From: Globobulimina sp.
Taxonomy: Eukaryota; Foraminifera; Rotaliida
Direction: 5' to 3'
Assembly (NCBI GenBank): GCA_003354225.1
Contig: PIVH01000533.1
Span: 1-5,511 of the forward strand
Length of the DNA stretch: 5,511 nucleotides
Part shown: piece after piece, positions 1-5,511 of the stretch
Layout: every line of letters starts with the position of its first letter
How positions within the stretch are numbered: the stretch's first letter is position 1
Notes under the pieces: model-generated
The model's database searches: none
What the model was told of the DNA's origin: nothing
Seen by the model: the letters and a program-made list of their open reading frames with translations, nothing else
Made by a program: the position numbers and the translations under genes

Positions 1-1339
1 GTGGATGATAATATCGACACGGACCGCATATATGTGGATTTTTAAAATAGCGACAATTGTCGCCATACCTACATATCTGCAATTTATCACCATCTAAATA
101 ATAATTGCTTGATTCATCAGTATAATGATTGTTGTTTGTATTTAAAAAATTCATTAATTCAACTTGTTGCTGGTTAAATGGTGAATACGTATCATAGTAA
201 TTGTGCATATTGTGTATATTCTGTATATTATATGCTTGCTGATGGTGTGTCGGAATTTGATATCGATCCGGAATTGGAATATAATTTGATACTGATCGAG
301 GAAATCTGTCATTAATCGAACATTGCCGTTCTTGATTGATATGATGTGTATGATTTGTATTATGTATAGGTTGGCCAATCAAAGTCTTTTTATTTTTTAA
401 ATGGCAGTTACATGTTTTTAACACAGTGATGGTTTCATATTGCTCGATATCTTTACATTTGCTGTCATGGTCAATAATTCTGCAACCTTTACAAATCAAC
501 GCTTTTTGATTGATTACAGATATTCCCAGTTCTAATTTTATTTGCTCTTTAAGCATATTTAAATCAAAGTTTTTATAAATTTCGATTAATTTAACATTAT
601 TTGGTGAATCAAATGATTTCACAGTTAAATTAATACCATTTGTTTGCGCAATAATTGTAGATTTGGACTTTATTCCTAATTCTTGTATACCGCATGTTCG
701 ATCTTTACCGATGCACGGAACGCCGAGGAAATTAAAAGTTATTTTCGTGCTCTCTGAAATGCCATATTTGTCCTTAAGGACTCGGGCATATTCATTTAAT
801 GATACACTGCCATGATATGTCGATAGCAATTTTCTATCATTGTACGGGGCGCCAAAATTACATATTATCATGAATTTATTTTCTCCATTTCCTTCTTCAT
901 ACTCTTTATTATTAATATCATTCGCCGGCGGGTTTATGTAGGATTTAAATAATTGCTGAGCTGCTAAAATTAAAATGGATTCGTTCCGAATGTTATAAAA
1001 AGATAAACTTTTTTCTGGATTTAAAATTTGTTGGCTTCTTTTCTCAATAAAACAATGTTTGTATTTTGATCCTTGTGTTTTATTAAATTCTTTTTTAATA
1101 ATAAAATTTAAAATATTTTTGATGCTCACATTTGGTTTCACTTTGATTGATATGGTTTTATCATTTTCTTTATTATAAATAAATACTTTTATTTTTGCGG
1201 TTTTATTTCCATTCTGCGGCAATTTTGCTTCCGCAGTGTATCTCTCTTCTGATAAACTGCATGATTCCGACTCTGACGATATCGATGAAACAGGAATAAT
1301 CCCATTTTTCGCTGACAGCGGTTGTTGTTGAAAGTACAT
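1..1339 (-). CDS. Triple ubiquitin-like domain protein with Cys/His zinc finger (3' end outside window)
   Basis: The minus strand is open for 446 codons from the ATG at 1339 to the window edge, with no stop. The start is fixed by a TAA directly upstream of the ATG. The N-terminus (1-45) is Ser/Glu-rich and disordered. Three beta-grasp ubiquitin-like folds follow, at about 50-127, 156-232 and 236-308. The third matches ubiquitin best: an LTVKSF start, a KEQIKLELGI helix, an ALICKGCRII strand and a YETITVLKT end. None carries a terminal Gly-Gly, so they are built-in domains and not conjugatable modifiers. Residues 325-410 are Asn/His/Gln/Tyr-rich linker. A finger begins at C423: C-x5-C429-x6-H436, with C438, C441 and H445 following. 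It reads as PBZ-like (CRYGDNC...KNPH...YYHP) or as an odd CCCH finger. Known roles of such parts suggest protein binding plus poly(ADP-ribose) or RNA binding. The specific function is unknown. No introns are seen in the visible part. Confidence 0.85.
   Translation of the reverse strand, partial: MYFQQQPLSAKNGIIPVSSISSESESCSLSEERYTAEAKLPQNGNKTAKIKVFIYNKENDKTISIKVKPNVSIKNILNFIIKKEFNKTQGSKYKHCFIEKRSQQILNPEKSLSFYNIRNESILILAAQQLFKSYINPPANDINNKEYEEGNGENKFMIICNFGAPYNDRKLLSTYHGSVSLNEYARVLKDKYGISESTKITFNFLGVPCIGKDRTCGIQELGIKSKSTIIAQTNGINLTVKSFDSPNNVKLIEIYKNFDLNMLKEQIKLELGISVINQKALICKGCRIIDHDSKCKDIEQYETITVLKTCNCHLKNKKTLIGQPIHNTNHTHHINQERQCSINDRFPRSVSNYIPIPDRYQIPTHHQQAYNIQNIHNMHNYYDTYSPFNQQQVELMNFLNTNNNHYTDESSNYYLDGDKLQICRYGDNCRYFKNPHICGPCRYYHP
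9..73 (-). other. Zinc finger, PBZ-like or CCCH-like
   Basis: Residues about 423-445 of the leftmost gene contain C423, C429, H436, C438, C441 and H445. The first half, C-x-Y-G-x-x-C-x6-H with a KNP before the His, fits the PBZ (poly(ADP-ribose)-binding) finger of APLF-type proteins, and the ending Y-Y-H-P fits its F-x-H-P. However, the His-to-His spacing is 8 where 5 is usual. Read as CCCH, it is C-x5-C-x11-C-x3-H, with a long middle spacing. The gene continues off the window, so further fingers may follow. Confidence 0.55.
103..327 (-). other. Asn/His/Gln/Tyr-rich low-complexity linker
   Basis: This stretch encodes about residues 338-412 of the ubiquitin-like/zinc-finger protein. It is rich in Asn, His, Gln and Tyr, including an imperfect N-I-Q-N-I-H-N-M-H-N run near residues 371-380. 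It looks like a disordered spacer between the third ubiquitin-like fold and the zinc finger, of the kind common in AT-rich protist genomes. Confidence 0.6.
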
Positions 1340-1474
1340 TTATATTATACAGAAATCCAAGTGCTTTTTATTTCTTTTTTTTCGTACAGCATACTATGAT
1401 TTTTAAGTTGGTGGGTCAAGAGAATTTAATGTGAGGTATACTTAGCTTAGTATATTAAGTAAAGTTAGGTAAAC
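1340..1474. promoter_or_regulatory. Divergent intergenic region between ubiquitin-like and TBC genes
   Basis: These 135 bp separate two start codons in head-to-head orientation, so both promoters and both 5' leaders must fit here, unless they extend into the genes. The region holds a T-rich run at about 1366-1382, A/T-rich boxes such as TATATTATA at 1341-1349, and a small inverted repeat at 1437-1454. The sequence before the plus-strand ATG is AAAC, giving A at -3, which is favourable for eukaryotic initiation. No promoter element can be named with confidence. Confidence 0.5.
1437..1454. repeat. 18-bp inverted repeat TATACT/AGTATA upstream of TBC start
   Basis: The sequence TATACTTAGCTTAGTATA has perfect 6-bp arms (TATACT and AGTATA) around a 6-base centre, TAGCTT. 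CTTAG is also directly repeated inside it. It ends 20 bp before the ATG at 1475, so it lies in the leader or core promoter. It could be a protein-binding site or a weak hairpin, or it could be chance in AT-rich DNA. Confidence 0.4.
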
Positions 1475-2845
1475 ATGGGAACTTGCTTCCAAAGTCAAAA
1501 ACAAACAACATTTCAACCAATATCAAATGTGCACGTTGGAGAAGATGAAATGTTGAGCACTGAAGAGATGATTGAAACACTATTATTTGGATATATTCGT
1601 TCCATATCGAGTAATTTTAATCAATTTCATATCGAAGTTATATCAGTATGTTCTGAGTATTACGGTAAAAAAGTGATAACTTCGATTTATCAAATATCCA
1701 TCGATCGGTATGGTTTTCCTTTACAAATAACAAATTTAAACGCATTCTATGCAATCGATGATGAAACTCATCGTACAAAGTTACGCACAGAACAGCAGTT
1801 ATTGGATAAATACATGCAGTTATTCTATGGTAAAAATATGAGTTCGTCGAAGCAAAATCTAACTCATGACACCATTATCAATAACAATAAATTAAAATCA
1901 TTGATCAGAAACCATGGCATTCCACAACAATTACGAAGCATTTTATGGCCCGCATTATTGAATATTGCTCACAAAAAACAATGTGCAGAAACAGAATCTT
2001 TATATGAAACTTTAATTAATAATGACAAGCATAAGCATCCATATCCAGCAGCAACCACTAAAACTATCAATAGAATATTTCGCAAACATTCACGCTTTGG
2101 AATGAGTGGAATAGAAAAGGAATTAAATTATGCTCCAACCCACTTATACAAAATTAAAATACAAAACACAAATGATGTGGCTTTATGGAATCATGAATGC
2201 TTTTTTCAAAATTGTACGGATGCACAGAAACACATTTGGAACATTTCAAAAGCATTTCAATTATTTAAACCTGAATTAGGTACGATTTGTTGTGGCGGAT
2301 TTATTCAAATTGCTTCATTTTTATTGTTATTTATGACACAAGAAAACGTATTTTGGTGTTTAGTCTGTTTGGTGGAAAATCGTGATAAATATTTATGGAT
2401 TCCAAACGCAACGGCATTGTCATTAAATTTTTACTGTGTTGAAAGGATGGTTGCTAAATATTTGAGTCAAATAAATAATCATTTCGTAAGAAATGAGATA
2501 TGCTCTGCTTCAATGTATCAAGCAACGCTTTGGTTTGCAACAATATTTACTTATACAACCATGGAATTTGAAGCATTGACAAGGATTTGGGATTTATATT
2601 TATTAGATGGTGGTATTGTAATTTATAAAGCTGGTCTGGGACTGTTGAAATATTATAAAGATGATATACTTCGAGCTGATTCATTTGAAGAATTGTTTAA
2701 AGTATTTCAAACCTTTGGTAATGATAAAGATTTTGATGTTGAAAGATATTTCAAGATAATAAAAGCATGGAAGTTTACAGCTAGTGATTTAAATAAAATT
2801 GTAAATGGTTATTCTGCACTGAACAATAATCAAATAAACAACTGA
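1475..2845 (+). CDS. TBC-domain (RabGAP-like) protein, catalytic fingers degenerate
   Basis: A 456-residue intronless protein ending in TGA. An in-frame TAG seven to nine bases upstream fixes the start. The TBC domain spans about 145-395. It opens with HGIPQQLRSILWPALL (147-162), matching the family's GIP-x-x-LR-x-x-W. It continues through PELG (266-269), FLLLFM (282-287) and the ENVFWCLVCLV helix (290-300), and closes with RIWDLYLLDGG (370-380), a very typical TBC motif. TBC proteins usually speed GTP hydrolysis by Rab GTPases on membranes, using an Arg finger in IxxDxxR and a Gln finger in YxQ. Here the best alignment gives NTNDVAL (231-237) and ICC (271-273), so both fingers seem absent. 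The N-terminus has an FGYIR motif (38-42) followed by IEVISVCSEYYG, seen by memory in many protist proteins. It begins MGTC, a possible acylation site. It is probably a non-catalytic Rab-binding protein; the family assignment is secure. Confidence 0.93.
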   Translation: MGTCFQSQKQTTFQPISNVHVGEDEMLSTEEMIETLLFGYIRSISSNFNQFHIEVISVCSEYYGKKVITSIYQISIDRYGFPLQITNLNAFYAIDDETHRTKLRTEQQLLDKYMQLFYGKNMSSSKQNLTHDTIINNNKLKSLIRNHGIPQQLRSILWPALLNIAHKKQCAETESLYETLINNDKHKHPYPAATTKTINRIFRKHSRFGMSGIEKELNYAPTHLYKIKIQNTNDVALWNHECFFQNCTDAQKHIWNISKAFQLFKPELGTICCGGFIQIASFLLLFMTQENVFWCLVCLVENRDKYLWIPNATALSLNFYCVERMVAKYLSQINNHFVRNEICSASMYQATLWFATIFTYTTMEFEALTRIWDLYLLDGGIVIYKAGLGLLKYYKDDILRADSFEELFKVFQTFGNDKDFDVERYFKIIKAWKFTASDLNKIVNGYSALNNNQINN

Positions 2846-2939
2846 AGTGAGAAAACTTTACGAGTGGAGTTGCAAATTATAATGGTACAATCCAAAAAAT
2901 ATATACATGCGATCTAGCTACATACATTTGAATCAATTT
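2846..2939. other. Convergent intergenic gap (shared 3' region)
   Basis: These 94 bp lie between the TGA of the plus-strand TBC gene and the TAG of the minus-strand 7TM-RGS gene. Both 3' ends must form in or beyond this gap. No AATAAA is seen on either strand, so polyadenylation must use a different or degenerate signal, or the transcripts overlap. No ORF or RNA gene is visible. Confidence 0.5.
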
Positions 2940-4719
2940 CTATGTATTTGCAGCACTTTGTTTTTCGTTGTTTTTTAAAACTGCTTGAAATCTGCAGAAT
3001 GAGTATGTCAATAATTTATACATTTCATGTGTTACCATATTAAACATTGAAAGTAATTTATTTCCATCAATATTTGCAATAATATCATCAATGTCCGTTT
3101 GGTCACCACTTTTAGTGTCAATTGCATTTATCCACAAATCGTAGTCATTCATAAGATTTATAAATCTTGCTCTTAATCCATAACTTATATTAATTTCATA
3201 TTCTGATCCTTCTGCAATATATCTCAAATATAAGTAATATGCTTTCTGTTTTGCAATAATAATATCATCACATTTATTTTCGTCATAATTCTCCATATAA
3301 ACAATCTGTGATTTTGGCACATAATCTTTAAATTCAATTTCAATCACTTTCTCATTACAACTGTCAACGCTCTCCATTCTCATTTCTAATTCAATTGTAC
3401 CTCTATCTTTTTTATTGAATTTATCTTCATTTTTCTGCAAATAATTTTCAAATTGCATGATTTCAATAAACGATAAAATACATTCTGTAGAATTAAAATA
3501 GATTTACAGTTAGTTAGTATTAAAAAACACGAAAACACGAAAACACAAAAACAAGACAACACGCGCTCGAAAAACAAAATAAAATGTAATTATACAACAA
3601 ACCAAGACTGTATTCAGCATTTAGATGAATAACAAAGGCATTGAATGTTTGCTCATTTTGCAATAGTTCGATAACATTTCGCTTATTGATTGGATTCGCG
3701 ATCGATTCTTTATTGTTAACGTTTGTTTGCATTGAAGTTTCACTGAAAAATCTGTTTGTTTTCGGTAACTTTGATAACTCAGTATTGTCCATGAATGATT
3801 TTAAACGCGATGGTAAATATTCGATATCTGAGTAATCGGATACATATTTTATTGCAAGCAATGTATTTTTCATCCACATCACCAAATGATCCAAAATCCA
3901 TTTTGTATGGATCATTGCTATTGAAAATAACCAAAATGCTGCACTGAAACACATAATAAGTGCAAATGTACGATGCATGCCAACAATCGCACTGATAATT
4001 GTTATCCATAAATAACAACTTAGAGACATAATAATCGCAATGTTAATCCGTTTCATTTCGTCATTTATATGCATCTCATCACCAAATTTGGGTGTTTTGC
4101 GATATAAAACCAAAAATAAAAGGTATGGCCAAAGAAAAGAAATAAAATCAATGACCAATGCAATATGATAACCAATATAATGATCAATAAACCAAACAAA
4201 AATGGATATTGTACAACTTACACAATACATAAAAAATATTCGCTTTCCAATAAAATATGTTGAACCGAGTGATGATTTATTGTTTAAATACCAATTATTT
4301 TCGGTTTCTTTTGATTCAAATTCTGGATCGATAATACATTTCCATCTCGAGTCAAGATGTATATTTAACATTGAATCAAAATAAAAATGCCATGTTCTCC
4401 ATAGTAAACAGTAAAGTGCTGCATAACAAGTGAGTGGCTGCGAAAATATTGTAAAATTCCATAAATATTCATATACAATACTTTTTTCTGAAATACATCG
4501 ATAAAATGTAATAACAGAGAAGTTGATGCTAATGCTTAATATAATAGAAATGATCTGAATTAGTGTAACTGTCGGATAGCGCTTAGAAATGTAAACTGTT
4601 TCCCGATATTTAAGGTACTTTCGGAGGTACCAAATTAATAATATTACGTACAAGGAATAAATAGTAATGATTGAGATAAACACTTCATATGGAACTACCA
4701 TTTCGATTGTAGTCGACAT
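2940..4719 (-). CDS. Seven-transmembrane RGS protein, two exons (4719-3603 joined to 3484-2940)
   Basis: Joining 4719..3603 to 3484..2940 gives a 553-residue protein ending in TAG. Hydrophobic helices fall at about 11-32, 49-73, 83-108, 158-180, 185-206, 226-247 and 250-273, making a receptor-like seven-helix core; a Trp-rich loop with NWYLNNKSSLGSTYFI (142-157) lies between helices 3 and 4. An RGS domain follows at about 347-543. RGS domains accelerate GTP hydrolysis by Galpha, and the 7TM-RGS layout is that of plant AtRGS1 and many protist proteins. Splicing rebuilds EYSLECILSF, matching the RGS signature ExSxENLxFW. By comparison with RGS4 from memory, the Galpha contacts E373, N471, S534 and R537 are kept, while N88 becomes C374 and D163 becomes Y533. 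About 60 extra residues (386-445) and a smaller insert (about 495-512) enlarge the domain from roughly 120 to 195 residues. It probably sits in the plasma membrane as a sensor or regulator of a heterotrimeric G protein. Confidence 0.88.
3485..3602 (-). other. Spliceosomal intron (118 bp) inside the RGS domain
   Basis: Read on the minus strand, the intron starts GTTTGT at 3602 and ends TTCTACAG at 3485. A perfect TACTAAC branch box lies at 3519-3513, about 28 nt before the 3' splice site. It interrupts a Glu codon after its first base: G at 3603 joins AA at 3484-3483 to make E373. The join restores a contiguous RGS signature, which is the strongest evidence for both borders. Unspliced, the reading frame runs 26 codons further and stops at TAA (3522-3520). 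Downstream, a TAA at 3506-3504 blocks exon 2's frame. Confidence 0.9.
3523..3554. repeat. 8-bp tandem repeat (GAAAACAC) within the intron
   Basis: Plus-strand units are AAAAACAC, GAAAACAC, GAAAACAC and AAAAACAA: two exact copies flanked by two with one or two changes. In the transcript this reads as repeated GTGTTTTC, a U-rich tract upstream of the branch box. It may be simple slippage, or a binding site for a U/GU-binding splicing factor. Confidence 0.6.
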
Positions 4720-4786
4720 AATTGTTTTTTGCTACAGTAGTGAATTCTTTTCACATTATCTCATTTCATTTTTCTACTGCCGCCAA
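4720..4786. promoter_or_regulatory. 67-bp divergent promoter region between 7TM-RGS and kinase-like genes
   Basis: Two start codons lie head to head with only 67 bp between them, so the two genes probably share a bidirectional promoter. On the plus strand the region is pyrimidine-rich (a T/C run at about 4745-4777) and ends GCCGCCAAATGG. That gives A at -3 and G at +4, a strong initiation context for the kinase-like gene. No TATA box is evident. Confidence 0.5.
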
Positions 4787-5511
4787 ATGGCTGAACACAA
4801 AAATGACGACAATCCAAATGTAGATGGATTGATAAACAATTTCATCACTAAGCACCAACATAGACATACACCATCAAAAGCATCTGATTACAAAATTATC
4901 AAAATAATCAACAAAGGCGCATTTGGTGAAGTAAGAATTGTTAGCAATGAAAGTAATGTATTTATATGTAAAATAATTACAAAGAAACTACTCCAAGCAA
5001 AAAAGTCCAATCACGATATTGTTTACAAAGACAGCAGTAACGAATTTGTATTACGATTAAATCACACATTTCAAGACGCAAACTATTTATATTTGATCAT
5101 GCCATATTGCGGAGGTGGCGATTTAATGGCTTTATTAATTAAAATGGACAATATATCGGAGAAGCTAACTCGTTTTTATATTTCTCAAGTTTCAGCAGCA
5201 ATCCATTATATCCATGACAAATTGGATTCATTTATCCGCGATTTAACACCGAAAAATATATTAATTTGTAATGATGGCCATATTCGATTGAATTATCTTC
5301 ATTCATTGCACCAATCATTCCAATCAACAAATGATACACAAATGAATATTTGGAGAGAATATGTGGCCACAACAAAAGTTATGAAACAGACAGACATATC
5401 ACAAGATTCACAACCAAATGTGAATGGGAAACACTTCTATGATACTGTGGGTGTTCCGGATTATATGGCAGTTGAAGTGCTACATACAAATAAAGGTAAC
5501 GCTAAGAAAGT
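4787..5511 (+). CDS. NDR/LATS-like AGC protein kinase homologue, probable pseudokinase (3' end outside window)
   Basis: Open for 241 codons to the window edge. The ATG at 4787 is the first in this frame after the divergent neighbour's start and has a strong context. The fold is clear: DYKIIKIINKGAFGEVRIV (34-52) is the glycine loop, FQDANYLYLIMPYCGGGDLM (95-114) the hinge, and the loop of the C-lobe is at 149-159. TVGVPDYMAVEVL (220-232) stands for the TVGTPDYIAPEV of NDR/LATS kinases, preceded by the long insert typical of that group. NDR kinases phosphorylate substrates in Hippo/MEN-type pathways that control growth, polarity and cytokinesis. Key residues are changed: the first loop Gly is N42, the helix-C Glu is apparently N75, HRD is IRD (150-152), the catalytic-loop Lys is T154, DFG is YLH (170-172), and APE is AVE (228-230). 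K62, D152 and N157 remain. Only about 35 residues precede the kinase fold, so the MOB-binding region of NDR kinases looks absent. It is probably a catalytically dead scaffold or regulator. Confidence 0.9.
   Translation, partial: MAEHKNDDNPNVDGLINNFITKHQHRHTPSKASDYKIIKIINKGAFGEVRIVSNESNVFICKIITKKLLQAKKSNHDIVYKDSSNEFVLRLNHTFQDANYLYLIMPYCGGGDLMALLIKMDNISEKLTRFYISQVSAAIHYIHDKLDSFIRDLTPKNILICNDGHIRLNYLHSLHQSFQSTNDTQMNIWREYVATTKVMKQTDISQDSQPNVNGKHFYDTVGVPDYMAVEVLHTNKGNAKK

Noticed and set aside
154-378. Minus-strand 74-codon open frame
   Set aside because: It overlaps the long minus-strand ubiquitin-like gene in another frame, and its protein is low-complexity Ile/His with no recognisable domain. 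The overlapping frame has clear folds.
2940-3458. Stand-alone 172-residue protein starting at the Met at 3458
   Set aside because: That Met is internal to the RGS domain (residue 382). The codons upstream continue the RGS helix back to a canonical 3' splice site, so this is exon 2 and not a separate gene.
3386-3577. Minus-strand 63-codon frame across the intron
   Set aside because: It spans the intron and the start of exon 2 in the wrong frame. The spliced RGS reading explains this DNA.
3641-3835. Plus-strand 64-codon frame
   Set aside because: It is antisense to exon 1 of the 7TM-RGS gene and shows no domain or independent signal.
3779-4018. Minus-strand 79-codon frame
   Set aside because: It is an alternative frame of the 7TM coding region, with no domain.
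4202-4384. Plus-strand 60-codon frame
   Set aside because: It is antisense to the 7TM region, with no supporting feature.
1-5511. CRISPR array, transposon ends, tRNA, rRNA or viral hallmark genes
   Set aside because: I saw no regularly spaced repeats, terminal inverted repeats, transposase or capsid motifs, and no tRNA-like cloverleaf. All long frames are accounted for by eukaryotic signalling proteins.
5480-5511. Possible 5' splice site (GGTAACG) near the right edge
   Set aside because: The kinase frame continues sensibly past it to the window end, and no matching 3' site can be seen, so an intron cannot be supported.

Overview
The window looks like nuclear DNA of a gene-dense, AT-rich, single-celled eukaryote. 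The coding content is wholly eukaryotic: tandem ubiquitin-like domains, a TBC (RabGAP) domain, a seven-helix membrane protein fused to an RGS domain, and an AGC/NDR-type kinase fold. There is one spliceosomal intron (GT-AG with a perfect TACTAAC branch box), and there are no bacterial ribosome-binding sites or operons. TGA and TAG are used as stops, and in-frame TAA, TAG or TGA codons bound the ORFs, which fits the standard code. A GYIR-type N-terminal motif and the 7TM-RGS architecture recall large protist families, such as those I remember from foraminifera and other rhizarians, but the lineage assignment is a guess.

Layout. (1) Positions 1-1339, minus strand: the 5' part of a gene for a protein with three ubiquitin-like folds, an Asn/His/Gln-rich linker and the start of a Cys/His zinc finger that resembles PBZ; it runs off the left edge. 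(2) 1340-1474: a 135-bp divergent promoter region. (3) 1475-2845, plus strand: an intronless TBC-domain protein whose two GAP catalytic fingers appear to be lost. (4) 2846-2939: a 94-bp convergent gap. (5) 4719-2940, minus strand: one gene in two exons joined across a 118-bp intron (3602-3485), encoding a 553-residue 7TM-RGS protein; without splicing it looks like two unrelated ORFs. (6) 4720-4786: a 67-bp divergent promoter region. (7) 4787-5511, plus strand: the 5' part of an NDR/LATS-like protein kinase homologue that has lost most catalytic residues (a pseudokinase); it runs off the right edge.

The genes do not form an operon. All belong to signalling or regulatory families: G-protein signalling (RGS), small-GTPase regulation (TBC), Hippo/NDR-type kinase scaffolds, and ubiquitin-like or possibly ADP-ribose recognition. 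The striking shared feature is that two neighbouring genes encode members of enzyme families that keep the fold but have lost catalytic residues, while the RGS domain keeps most of its Galpha contact residues.
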